This document shows positions 15,616-23,389 of a DNA stretch of 48,188 nucleotides, one piece after another (the stretch's first letter is position 1; every line of letters begins with the position of its first letter). The DNA is from Thiopseudomonas sp. (GTDB taxonomy: Bacteria > Pseudomonadota > Gammaproteobacteria > Pseudomonadales > Pseudomonadaceae), in assembly GCA_018384595.1 (NCBI GenBank), contig JAHAYO010000013.1, positions 1 through 48,188 of the forward strand, read 5' to 3'. Made by a program: the position numbers and the translations under genes. The notes beneath the pieces are model-generated. The model was not told the origin of the DNA. It was given only the letters and a program-made list of their open reading frames with translations, and ran no database searches.

Positions 15616-16419
15616 TCAGTCGCCACGGGTCAAAGCATCCAGCCGTTGCTGTAGACGGTCTTGAGCCCGCGTCACCTGCAAACGAAACGCTGCCAGCTCA
15701 CGACCGAATGCTTCCTGCTGACGGCGGTCGGCGGTCACTTGTTGCGCCAACTTAAGCACTGACTGCTGCAACTGCTGGTGGCGCTCATTTTGCTCGTCCT
15801 TGCCCATCAGCGCGGCTGTTAATTCATCCAGCCGCTGCTTGTCGGCCTGCTGTTGCTGCTGCAACGACTCCAGCACAGCCTGTTGCTGTTGTACTGCTGC
15901 TTCACCCTGCTGCCTGTGGTCGTCCAGCTGGCTTTCCAGCTTCTGCTGGGCACTGTCCAGTAGCAGCAAGCCTTTTTCCACCGCCTCGGCCTGTGTATCC
16001 AGCCGTCCAGACAGACCGCTTAGCTGCTGATCCTGTCCCTGTTGCTGGTGCCGCAGGCGGTCCAACGCAACCAGTTGGCGCTGCTGCGTTGCCAGCGTTT
16101 GCTGTAGCTGCTCCAGTTCGTGTGCAAAGCCCACCACCCGCCCTTGCAGACGTGTTAGATCGTTGGTGCGTGCGTCCAGTGCCTCCAGACGCCGCATGGA
16201 TTCCTCGCCCAAGCCGGCAAAACTGTCTTGGGTGGCGACCAGCTGATGCTGCAGGGTTTCAAAGCGGTACTGATAGTGCACATGCTGAACGGCCAGCACG
16301 ACCAAAATCAGCCCCAACCCCAGCGACAACAACATAACCGCTGGCTGTCTGCTTGCCGGCCGGCGCGGCGATGCCTGAATGGGCGCGTGGGCCGCCCCGC
16401 TGCTGTGAATCTGCGTCAT
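15616..16419 (-). CDS. membrane-anchored coiled-coil protein of unknown function
   Basis: The 267-residue protein has a short basic N-terminus, one transmembrane helix (about residues 27-44, VMLLSLGLGLILVVLAV) and then some 200 residues rich in Gln, Leu, Glu and Arg with heptad spacing (LEQLQQTLATQQRQLVAL), so a long coiled coil. No catalytic motif is visible. By topology it resembles scaffold or tether proteins of the envelope. AGGAGT precedes the ATG. It converges with the GIDE gene with no intervening base: the two stop codons share TGATCA at 15613-15618. It is divergent from cysI. I do not recognise a named family. Confidence 0.75.
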   Translation of the reverse strand: MTQIHSSGAAHAPIQASPRRPASRQPAVMLLSLGLGLILVVLAVQHVHYQYRFETLQHQLVATQDSFAGLGEESMRRLEALDARTNDLTRLQGRVVGFAHELEQLQQTLATQQRQLVALDRLRHQQQGQDQQLSGLSGRLDTQAEAVEKGLLLLDSAQQKLESQLDDHRQQGEAAVQQQQAVLESLQQQQQADKQRLDELTAALMGKDEQNERHQQLQQSVLKLAQQVTADRRQQEAFGRELAAFRLQVTRAQDRLQQRLDALTRGD

Positions 16420-16559
16420 GCTTACTCCTATGTCGTGCTGCGGCTTGCCTTGGCTGCTTATCCTAAAATTGAATCAACATATAAAAAATAATTACTTTAA
16501 GGAATATGGAAAGCTTGTTACTGTGCCACTCGTTTAGCTGTTAGCCTTGGATTAGCTCT

Positions 16560-18218
16560 ATGTATCTGTATGACTCTTATGATCAACAACTCGTCGAAGA
16601 ACGGGTTGCCCAGTTTCGTGACCAGACGCGGCGCTACTTTGCCGGCGAGCTGAGCGAAGATGAATTTTTGCCGCTGCGCCTGCAAAATGGCCTATATGTA
16701 CAACGTCATGCGCCCATGCTGCGCATCGCCGTGCCCTATGGCCTGATGGCGTCGCGCCAGCTGCGCATGCTGGCACAGATCACGCGCAAGTATGACAAGG
16801 ATTACGCCCACATTACCACCCGCACCAATGTCCAGCTCAACTGGCCGAAACTGGAGGATGTGCCCGACATTTTGCAGGACCTGGCCAGCGTACAGATGCA
16901 CGCCATTCAGACCAGCGGCAACTGTATTCGCAATACCACCACCGACGCCTTTGCCGGTGTGGCACCCGACGAAACCGTGGACCCGCGCCCTTGGTGCGAA
17001 ATCATCCGTCAGTGGTCCACCTTTCACCCTGAATTCCTGCGCCTGCCGCGCAAATTCAAGATTGCCGTCAACGGCAGCCTGAGCGACCGCGCTGTCACCG
17101 AGGTGCATGACATCGGCCTGCACGCCCGCCGCAACGAAGCCGGCGAGCTGGGCTTTCAGGTGCTGGTGGGCGGCGGCCTGGGCCGCACCCCCATTTTGGG
17201 CAGCGTGATCAACGATTTCGTGCCCTGGCAACACCTGCTCAGCTACCTGGAGGCCACCCTGCGCGTATATAACCGCTTTGGCCGCCGTGACAACAAATTC
17301 AAGGCACGCATCAAGATTCTGGTCAAGGCACTGAGCGCCGAAGGCTTTGCCGCCAAAGTCAACGATGAGTGGCAACACCTTAAGGACGGCCCCATCACCC
17401 TGACCGAAGACGAAGTGGCACGCGTCAGCCGCTGCTTTACCGATCCCGACTACCTGCCACTGGCCAATGAAGACACATTGCTGGCACAACAGGATCAGGA
17501 CTATCCGGGATTTGCCCGCTGGCGGGCACGCAATACCACAGCCCATAAAAAAGCCGGCTATGTGGCCGTTACCCTGTCGCTGAAAAAAACCGGCGTACCG
17601 CCCGGTGACATCAGCGCCAACCAGCTGGATGCAGTCGCCGATCTGGCCGAGCGCTATAGCTTTAGTGAAGTGCGCAACACCCGTGAACAAAACATCGTTT
17701 TGGCCGACGTCGAGCAGCGCAAATTGCTGGAGCTGTGGCTGGAAATACGCGACCTGGGCTTTGCCACACCCAATATTGGCCTGCTCAGCGATATCGTCTG
17801 CTGCCCTGGCGGCGACTATTGCGCACTGGCCAACGCCAAATCCATTCCGGTGGCCGAGGCCATCCAGCAACGTTTCGAGGACCTGGACTACCTGTTCGAC
17901 ATTGGTGACCTGGACCTCAACATTTCCGGCTGCATGAATGCCTGTGGCCATCATCACATCGGCCACATCGGCATTCTGGGTGTGGACAAGAAGGGCGAGG
18001 AGTTTTATCAGGTCTCGCTGGGCGGTAACAGTGGCCGCGAAGCCAGCTTAGGCAAAATTTTGGGACCATCTTTTGCCCAAAAAGACATACCGGACGTCAT
18101 CAGCACGCTGATTAGCCTTTATATCGAACAGCGCACCCCCGAAGAGCGCTTTATCGACACCTATCAGCGTATCGGCCTGGAACCGTTCAAGGAGCGCGCG
18201 TATGCCCCGCATCATTAA
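16560..18218 (+). CDS. cysI: assimilatory sulfite reductase (nitrite/sulfite reductase hemoprotein)
   Basis: The enzyme reduces sulfite to sulfide with six electrons in cysteine synthesis. The 552-residue protein shows two ferredoxin-like and two siroheme/4Fe-4S domains. The four cluster cysteines are C415 and C421 (CPGGDYC) and C458 and C462 (CMNAC), followed by GHHHIGHIGILG. An N-terminal TTRTNVQLNWPKLEDV binds siroheme. No cysJ flavoprotein gene is adjacent, so a ferredoxin or other donor is likely, as in Pseudomonas CysI. The ATG at 16560 has only a weak Shine-Dalgarno. The gene overlaps the DUF934 gene by 17 bases, the usual pairing. The 140-base upstream gap is AT-rich but shows no promoter I would defend. 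Confidence 0.93.
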   Translation: MYLYDSYDQQLVEERVAQFRDQTRRYFAGELSEDEFLPLRLQNGLYVQRHAPMLRIAVPYGLMASRQLRMLAQITRKYDKDYAHITTRTNVQLNWPKLEDVPDILQDLASVQMHAIQTSGNCIRNTTTDAFAGVAPDETVDPRPWCEIIRQWSTFHPEFLRLPRKFKIAVNGSLSDRAVTEVHDIGLHARRNEAGELGFQVLVGGGLGRTPILGSVINDFVPWQHLLSYLEATLRVYNRFGRRDNKFKARIKILVKALSAEGFAAKVNDEWQHLKDGPITLTEDEVARVSRCFTDPDYLPLANEDTLLAQQDQDYPGFARWRARNTTAHKKAGYVAVTLSLKKTGVPPGDISANQLDAVADLAERYSFSEVRNTREQNIVLADVEQRKLLELWLEIRDLGFATPNIGLLSDIVCCPGGDYCALANAKSIPVAEAIQQRFEDLDYLFDIGDLDLNISGCMNACGHHHIGHIGILGVDKKGEEFYQVSLGGNSGREASLGKILGPSFAQKDIPDVISTLISLYIEQRTPEERFIDTYQRIGLEPFKERAYAPHH

Positions 18219-18705
18219 AAACAACCAGATCCTGGATGATCACTGGCAGCTGCTGCCCACCGATGCCAGCCTGCAGGATGCACTGGACTGCCCGGCCCCC
18301 ATTGTGCCGCTGGCACTTTGGCAGGCCCATGGCCCGCAACTTTCCAACCAACGCCCGCTGGGTATCTGGCTGGATAGCCATGAACTGGTTGAGGATATCA
18401 CTACCGATTTGACGGCATTCGCCCTGATTGCGCTGAACTTTCCGGTTTTCACCGATGGCCGTAATTTCAGCAACGCACGCCTGTTGCGCGAGCGCTATGG
18501 CTACACGGGTGAAATCCGCGCCGTGGGCGATGTGCTGCGCGATCAGCTATTGCCCATGAAGCGCTGCGGCTTTGATGCCTTTGCCCTGCGTAGCGACCGT
18601 GACCCGCAAGATGCACTGCTGGCACTGAGTGAGCTCAGCGTGCACTATCAGGCGGCTTGGGACACACCGCTGCCCTTATTTCGCCGGCGTGCTATCGCTG
18701 TTTAA
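18202..18705 (+). CDS. DUF934 protein, sulfite reductase partner
   Basis: This 167-residue protein is the small partner nearly always encoded with CysI in this type of sulfur-assimilation operon. Conserved family segments are PLGIWLDS, VFTDGRNFSNARLLRERYGYTGEIRAVGDVLRDQL and MKRCGFDAFALR. Its biochemical role is unproven; redox assistance to CysI has been suggested from context. AAGGAG upstream of the ATG lies inside the cysI end, so the two are translated from one message. A strong terminator follows at once. Confidence 0.9.
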   Translation: MPRIIKNNQILDDHWQLLPTDASLQDALDCPAPIVPLALWQAHGPQLSNQRPLGIWLDSHELVEDITTDLTAFALIALNFPVFTDGRNFSNARLLRERYGYTGEIRAVGDVLRDQLLPMKRCGFDAFALRSDRDPQDALLALSELSVHYQAAWDTPLPLFRRRAIAV

Positions 18706-18711
18706 TCGAAA

Positions 18712-18739
18712 AGCCCGCATATCAGTGCGGGCTTTTTTT
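18712..18739 (+). terminator. rho-independent terminator of cysI-DUF934
   Basis: AGCCCGCA-TATCAG-TGCGGGCT forms a perfect 8-bp stem with a 6-base loop, followed by a run of seven T residues. It begins a few bases after the DUF934 stop codon. Confidence 0.9.
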
Positions 18740-18814
18740 CATCCGCCAGCAGATCATGTTACCTGCCCTGCGTATCAGCAAAACCCAAGCAAGCAACTTC
18801 TAAAAGATGCACAC

Positions 18815-18842
18815 AAAAAACCCGGCAATTGCCGGGTTTTTT
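18815..18842 (-). terminator. rho-independent terminator of the oprF-like gene (symmetric, may act both ways)
   Basis: A perfect 28-base palindrome, AAAAAACCCGGCAA and its complement, provides a GC-rich stem with A and T tails on both sides. It lies 17 bases beyond the end of the porin gene and can stop transcription from either direction. Confidence 0.9.
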
Positions 18843-18859
18843 GCTGCCTGATTCAGTAC

Positions 18860-19858
18860 TTACTGAACCTGGGCTTCTACAGCTGCTTCTACGCGACGGT
18901 TCAGCGCACGGCCTTCGGCAGTGGCGTTGTCAGCGATAGGACGGCTCTCGCCGTAGCCTACAGAGTTTACGCGACCGGACTCAACACCGTACTGGTCAAC
19001 CAGCACCTGACGCACGGCGTTGGCACGGCGCTCGGACAGCTTCTGGTTGTAGGCATCAGGACCTACGGAGTCAGTGTGACCTTCAACAGTGGTGCTCAGC
19101 TGAGGGTACTGCTTCATGAACTCGGCCAAGTTCTGAATGTCGGCGTAGCTGCCGTCTTTGACGTTGGCTTTGTCGAAATCAAACAGAACTTCCAGCTCGA
19201 CGCGAACGGTTTCAGGCTGCACAGGCTCTTCGTAAACAACAGGCGCTGGCTCTTCAACTACAACGGCAGGAGCGGCTTTCTTGGCGCCACCGAAGTTCAG
19301 ACCCATGCCCAGACCGGCCATCCACTCGGACTGGTGGTTATCGAAGCCGTGTACACCGTCAACACCGGCACGAACGAAGAAGTTCTCGCCAAAGTAGTAC
19401 TTAGCACCAGCACCGATCAACGCCATGGTGGTGCGGTCACGACCATTGCCAGAAATGCTGCTTACACCGGCAATGTTGCTCAGGCTCTGATGGCCCAGAC
19501 CGGCAGACAGGTAAGGACGCAGTGCGTCGTTGGCGCTACGGAAGTGATAGGTGGCATCCAGAGTTGCCAGGCTGCCGTTGATTTTCTTGCGCTTGGTGCC
19601 GGCATTCAGAACCTTGTCCTTGGAGTCGAGGCTGTGGTATTCACCGTAGGACAGGCCCAGGGATACGGCTTCGGTCAGGAAGTAGCTGACAGAACCACCG
19701 TACAGGTTGCCATTGTCCATTTTGCGAGCGCTGTCGGTAAAGTAGCGCTTGGCAAAGGCTTCGGCTTCAACCGCGCCTTGGCCCTGTGCGAATACGTTAA
19801 CGGAACCGGTAGCCAGTACGGCTGCAACGGCAAAGCCCAGAGTATTCTTCAGTTTCAT
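18860..19858 (-). CDS. OprF/OmpA-family outer membrane protein
   Basis: The 332-residue protein has a signal peptide ending VFAQG, an eight-stranded barrel (about residues 25-190, alternating pattern ending GLGMGLNFGG), a Pro/Val/Glu-rich linker and a C-terminal OmpA peptidoglycan-binding domain (LFDFDKANVKDGS, TVEGHTDSVG, LSERRANAVRQVL). It anchors the outer membrane to peptidoglycan and may act as a slow porin. It lies 46 bases downstream of sigX, as oprF does in Pseudomonas, where SigX helps drive its transcription. The usual four-cysteine insert of Pseudomonas OprF is absent. A symmetric terminator follows. Confidence 0.9.
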   Translation of the reverse strand: MKLKNTLGFAVAAVLATGSVNVFAQGQGAVEAEAFAKRYFTDSARKMDNGNLYGGSVSYFLTEAVSLGLSYGEYHSLDSKDKVLNAGTKRKKINGSLATLDATYHFRSANDALRPYLSAGLGHQSLSNIAGVSSISGNGRDRTTMALIGAGAKYYFGENFFVRAGVDGVHGFDNHQSEWMAGLGMGLNFGGAKKAAPAVVVEEPAPVVYEEPVQPETVRVELEVLFDFDKANVKDGSYADIQNLAEFMKQYPQLSTTVEGHTDSVGPDAYNQKLSERRANAVRQVLVDQYGVESGRVNSVGYGESRPIADNATAEGRALNRRVEAAVEAQVQ

Positions 19859-19904
19859 GTGTTATTCCTCATCAGAAAGGAAGGTGGGTAAAAAAACGAG
19901 AGAA

Positions 19905-20495
19905 TTATAACAGGCTTTCGCCTGAATAGCTCTGTTTTAGTTTATCTATTGCTCTTTTATAACGCATTTTTGTCGCGCTCAAGCCTAAGTGCATAATTTT
20001 GGCGATGTCCTGAAATTCAAGGTCAGCGACAAAGCGCAAAATAATAATCTCGCGATCAATACGGTTGACGCCCCGCAGCCAGCGGTCGAGGCTGTTGTCT
20101 TCGGGTATCTCGGGTGCCTCATCCTCACTGGCCTCTTCGGTAGGATTAAGGCTGAGCGCATCAACCAAGCGTTTTTTGCGTTTTTCCTTGCGGTATTGGG
20201 TGATGCATTCGTTGTAGGTAATGCTGTATAGCCACGTTTTGAACTTGGATTTGCCCTCGAATTTTTTCAGCCCGTACAGCACCTTGAGCATGATTTCTTG
20301 GCTGACATCGTCGGCATCGCGCTCATTGCCCAGATAGCGCGCGCACACGTTATACAGAGTTACCTGATAACGGCGCATCAACTCTTCGTAAGCCCGGGTG
20401 ACGGTAAACAGCTCGACGCGCGCACGCTCCACCAGCTCTTCATCACTAAGCAAAGCAGGGTCATAGGCAGCGGGAAGACGTTTAAAGCTGTTCAA
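19905..20495 (-). CDS. sigX: ECF RNA polymerase sigma factor SigX
   Basis: The 196-residue protein has sigma region 2 (RYLGNERDADDVSQEIMLKV and FKTWLYSITYNECITQYRKE) and region 4 (RFVADLEFQDIAKIMHLGLS). These closely match my recollection of Pseudomonas SigX, which controls oprF, fatty acid synthesis and membrane fluidity. The N-terminus aligns with SigX only if the TTG at 20495 is the start. An acidic linker (about residues 116-134) joins the two regions. No anti-sigma gene is adjacent; the neighbours cfrX and cmpX are the known companions. A small GC-rich hairpin (20503-20518) sits just upstream of the start. Confidence 0.92.
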   Translation of the reverse strand: MNSFKRLPAAYDPALLSDEELVERARVELFTVTRAYEELMRRYQVTLYNVCARYLGNERDADDVSQEIMLKVLYGLKKFEGKSKFKTWLYSITYNECITQYRKEKRKKRLVDALSLNPTEEASEDEAPEIPEDNSLDRWLRGVNRIDREIIILRFVADLEFQDIAKIMHLGLSATKMRYKRAIDKLKQSYSGESLL

Positions 20496-20502
20496 AACAA
20501 GC

Positions 20503-20518
20503 CAGCCCGCTGGGGCTG
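20503..20518 (-). promoter_or_regulatory. hairpin immediately upstream of the sigX TTG start
   Basis: On the minus strand CAGCCC-CAGC-GGGCTG is a perfect 6-bp stem with a 4-base loop, followed by GCTTGTTTTG in which the TTG start lies. No good Shine-Dalgarno is visible. The hairpin may lower sigX translation or act as a weak attenuator between cmpX and sigX. Confidence 0.4.
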
Positions 20519-20540
20519 CACACTAAAAGCCATGCAGGTA

Positions 20541-21371
20541 TCACTCGTACCGGCTTTTGACGTGGCGCTCAAGCAAGATGCGATTGGCAAAATACACCAG
20601 TTCGCCGTCTGTGCTGAGGATGATGGTTTTGACCGTACCCATTTCTTCAATGGTGCCTTCTACGCCTTCCACCGTCACCTGCTGACCCAGCTCGTACAGC
20701 TCGCGAACATAGATGCCGGCGATGATCTGCGCGGCAATGTCGCGACAGCCAAAGCCGATAGCCAGCGCCGCCGCCGCCCCGATGCTCAACAGCACGATAA
20801 CGATTACGTAGTTAAGCAGCTCGGCCTTGATCTCAAGCTGACCAATGGCGACCGAGACACTGATGATGATCACCAGCCCTTGGGCCAACCGGCCCAGCGC
20901 CGCCGCATAGTCAATACCGACCCCTTCAGCAGCACCCGATACCACCGAGTTAAGCAGCTGCGCCAACAAAATACCCGCCACCAGCACCAGCGCGGCCGCA
21001 AATACCTTGGGCACATAGAGCGCCAGCGTATCCAGAGTGGCAGAAATGCGCTCTAGCCCCAGCGACTCCAGCGCCGACACCAGAAATACCAGCAATACAA
21101 ACCAGTAAACAATTTTGCCGATCAGCGCTGACGCCGGCACCTTGATCCCCACTCGCGCCAGCATTTTGTTGATTCCCGTGCCCTGAATCAGACGATCCAG
21201 ACCGAGCTTAGCCAGCAGCTTGGACAGCAGTGTGTCCAGCAGCCGCGCAATCACAAAGCCGACTATCACCACCACCAATACACCGATCAGATTGGGAATG
21301 AAGGCGGCAATCTTTTGCCACAGGGTGCTCATTACCCCCACTAGGCTTTGTGTCCAGGAATCAAGCTGCAT
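20541..21371 (-). CDS. cmpX: mechanosensitive-channel-like membrane protein CmpX
   Basis: The 276-residue protein has about four transmembrane helices (around 22-45, 85-105, 117-143, 160-205) followed by a short MscS-like beta domain (GFGCRDIAAQIIAGIYVRELYELG, then VEGVEGTIEEMGTVKTIIL). It is of the small MscS-related type found next to sigX in Pseudomonas, where loss of CmpX changes SigX activity and membrane stiffness. It starts 2 bases after the cfrX stop and ends 45 bases before sigX. Channel conduction is inferred from the family. Confidence 0.88.
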   Translation of the reverse strand: MQLDSWTQSLVGVMSTLWQKIAAFIPNLIGVLVVVIVGFVIARLLDTLLSKLLAKLGLDRLIQGTGINKMLARVGIKVPASALIGKIVYWFVLLVFLVSALESLGLERISATLDTLALYVPKVFAAALVLVAGILLAQLLNSVVSGAAEGVGIDYAAALGRLAQGLVIIISVSVAIGQLEIKAELLNYVIVIVLLSIGAAAALAIGFGCRDIAAQIIAGIYVRELYELGQQVTVEGVEGTIEEMGTVKTIILSTDGELVYFANRILLERHVKSRYE

Positions 21372-21373
21372 AG

Positions 21374-21622
21374 TTAGCGTGCCTTGTATCTATCAGTGGA
21401 TTGACGGGAAAGCCTAGAAACCGGTCGCCAGTGTGCCGACGCGCCTTCAAGGCCCACCAGTACGGACTCCAGCCCACGGCCGGCCAGTCCCAGCAAAGCG
21501 CCCGCGCCGGTCTGGCGATTGGCGGTTTTTAATACCCGCTCCAGCACACGCTCGGACTGCTCGCGTGCTGCGGGTTCCTGCAACAGCTCGCGCAGGGACT
21601 GCTCGAATGAATCGTTATCCAT
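21374..21622 (-). CDS. cfrX: CfrX-like small protein
   Basis: An 82-residue protein with an acidic amphipathic N-terminal half (DNDSFEQSLRELLQEPAAREQ) and a glycine-rich centre. No membrane helix or catalytic motif is obvious. The name rests on size and position: Pseudomonas cfrX is a small conserved gene just upstream of cmpX and sigX. AGGACA precedes the ATG, and the stop codon is 2 bases before the cmpX start, so they are co-translated. Function unknown. Confidence 0.65.
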   Translation of the reverse strand: MDNDSFEQSLRELLQEPAAREQSERVLERVLKTANRQTGAGALLGLAGRGLESVLVGLEGASAHWRPVSRLSRQSTDRYKAR

Positions 21623-21668
21623 GGTTTTGTCCTAGCTGGAACACCGGCGACAAGCCGTGCATCAGCCT

Positions 21669-22154
21669 TTATTCGGGCATTTTCAAGGCATGGGGTGCAA
21701 CGATAATGCCGTTGTTGTCGGCATACACATACTCGCCTGGGCGGAAGGTCACACCGGCAAAGGTCACCACCACGTTTAGGTCGCCAATATCGCGCTTCTC
21801 GGTTTTCATCGGATGACTGGCCAGCGCTTGAATACCCAAATCAGTTTGCGCCAGTACATCGACATCGCGCACACAACCGTAAACGATAATGCCTTCCCAA
21901 CCGTTTTTCGCAGCCTGGGCCGCCAGCATATCGCCCAGCAACGCACGACGCAGCGATCCACCACCATCCACCACCATGACCTTGCCCTTGCCGGGCTGGC
22001 CAACCTGAGCCTTGACCACAGAATTGTCCTCAAAGCACTTGACGGTGACAATTTCGCCACCAAAGGAATCGCGCCCGCCAAAATTGGCAAACATCGGTTC
22101 AACCACCGCCACATCAGGATAGGCGTCACACAGGTCTGGAGTTACGTAGGTCAT
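21669..22154 (-). CDS. rraA: RraA-like regulator / HMG-CHA aldolase family protein
   Basis: The 161-residue protein has the RraA fold signature [21 protein letters not shown], then [12 protein letters not shown] and [12 protein letters not shown]. In E. coli RraA binds RNase E and slows RNA decay; many relatives instead have 4-hydroxy-4-methyl-2-oxoglutarate aldolase or oxaloacetate decarboxylase activity, and the conserved G..R-D residues needed for that are present. I chose the ATG at 22154 (AAGGACC upstream) because it gives the family length. A TATAAA box lies about 35 bases upstream (22193-22188) but its -35 is poor. It may head the transcript running to cfrX, cmpX, sigX and the porin. 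Confidence 0.9.
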   Translation of the reverse strand: MTYVTPDLCDAYPDVAVVEPMFANFGGRDSFGGEIVTVKCFEDNSVVKAQVGQPGKGKVMVVDGGGSLRRALLGDMLAAQAAKNGWEGIIVYGCVRDVDVLAQTDLGIQALASHPMKTEKRDIGDLNVVVTFAGVTFRPGEYVYADNNGIIVAPHALKMPE

Positions 22155-22255
22155 GGCAAGGTCCTTGGGTTGGGTAAAAGCGGCCATTTTATACTGCTGC
22201 AAGCTTGGCGACAAATACGGGCCATAGCGGGCGAACACAGCGCGCCAGACTTGAT

Positions 22256-22924
22256 CTATTCCAGCTGCTGGCGCAGACGCCACCGCTCTTGCGTTGCACT
22301 TTGCAATGCCGTATCTGCCTCGGCCCGTTGCTGCTCCAGCGCCTGTAAACGGTCGCGGTTGTCAAACCCGGTTTGCCAGTCCTGCTGCAGGCGCTTCTGG
22401 TCCTGCTTATCGAAACAACCGGTGCGACCCGACGGGGTGCCTTCTTGGGTCATGGCGTACTCGGTGCGGCGTAGAGCGGCTACATCAGCCACACAATGGT
22501 GGTCAATACCGGCCAGTAACTGTTGCACCGTTGCCAGCGCCGGATGCTCCTTAAACTCAAGTTTGTGCACAAAGCTGTCCTCAAACAGCTGCGTCACCCC
22601 CGCCTCGGCCAGCACTTCCAACAGCCGTACATGCAGGCGGTTATCACGCCCGTTTACCCAAGCCAGCGCCTACTGCATCTGCCGTGCCGGAACCAGTAGC
22701 CGCAGGCGATGGCTGCCAATCGCCCGCTCGATGGCTCCACGCCAAGCGTGCTCATGCTGTTTGACCTGCACCCGTTCGGCAACAAAGGGCAAGGCGCACT
22801 CTTCCAGCTCCAGCGCCTCGGCTAGCTGCTGGCAAAACTGCACAAACTCCGGTGCAATGTTCGACGCAGGATTGCGCCGCACCTCATCCAGCGCGTCCTG
22901 CGCCTGCTGGACATCGGTGCTCAA
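22256..22924 (-). pseudogene. remnant of JetC/MksB (SMC-like ATPase of a Wadjet/Mks system), middle part only
   Basis: One reading frame, interrupted by an in-frame TAG at 22672-22670, encodes about 220 residues. They match the central region of JetC/MksB-type SMC proteins: LPFVAERVQVK, AWRGAIERAIGSHRLRLLVP, AWVNGRDNRL, DSFVHKLEFKEHP, the cysteine and arginines of ADVAALRRTEYAMTQEG, and a FDKQDQKRL segment followed by coiled coil ([20 protein letters not shown]). The family is about 1,100 residues; the Walker A head and the C-terminal head are missing on both sides. Reading resumes in phase across the TAG, so decay is not old. It abuts a jetA/mksF remnant. I infer deletion of the intervening jetA end, jetB and jetC start. 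Assignment is by recognition, not by search. Confidence 0.75.
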
Positions 22925-23229
22925 TACAGCCGATGGCCGCGCTCAATGACCAAACCGCGCTTGATCCACTCGCGTAACTCACGCCCCGCTTGTTGCTGTG
23001 GATTATCCACATCCACCGCAAATTCGGCGTGATTGGCAAAATCCAGCAACATCTGGCCGAGTGCCTGTAACGCATCCGCTTCGGCAACACTGCCTTCCTT
23101 GCTGTTACGTTCAAATAAAGCGGTTAAACAGCCCAACATCAGAGGCGCACGCGGCGATACCAGCAACCGCCAAGCCGGATGCTGCTGGCGGGCACTAAGG
23201 TAGTGATGGACACGCTGACGAATGGACAC
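22921..23229 (-). pseudogene. remnant of JetA/MksF (DUF3375), N-terminal winged-helix part
   Basis: About 102 residues from a GTG start (AGGTG upstream) resemble the N-terminus of DUF3375 proteins: HPAWRLLVSPRAPLMLGCLTALFER, then a helical region and REWIKRGLVIERGHRLY. DUF3375 proteins (JetA, MksF) are near 480 residues and are the kleisin-like subunit of Wadjet/Mks condensins. The frame stops at a TGA overlapping a TTG in the next frame, and the following STDVQQAQDALDEV could be its frameshifted continuation, after which the sequence becomes JetC-like. Everything between is lost. The remnant lies between the core genes rraA and ppsR. Confidence 0.7.
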
Positions 23230-23328
23230 TGCAGCACCTGAAAGAGGCAAAAAACAGGCGGCCATACTATCACTGGCATGGTCTGTGTACAGCCAGCCCC
23301 GCCCTAGCCCTATTGCATCGATACAGCC

Positions 23329-23361
23329 AAAAAAATGCCGATCAGCGTGCTGACCGGCATT
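23329..23361 (-). terminator. rho-independent terminator of ppsR
   Basis: The arms AATGCCGATCAGC (23334-23346) and GCTGACCGGCATT (23349-23361) pair with one mismatch. On the minus strand the hairpin is followed by a T run (plus-strand A run 23329-23335). It lies about 30 bases after the ppsR stop. Confidence 0.85.
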
Positions 23362-23389
23362 ACTTAACCCTAAGCTTAAACTTCGCCCA

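Noticed and set aside
22256-23229. Three separate small hypothetical genes
   Set aside because: The frames align in order with parts of JetA/MksF and JetC/MksB and are joined across single stops or a frame switch, so a decayed operon explains them better.
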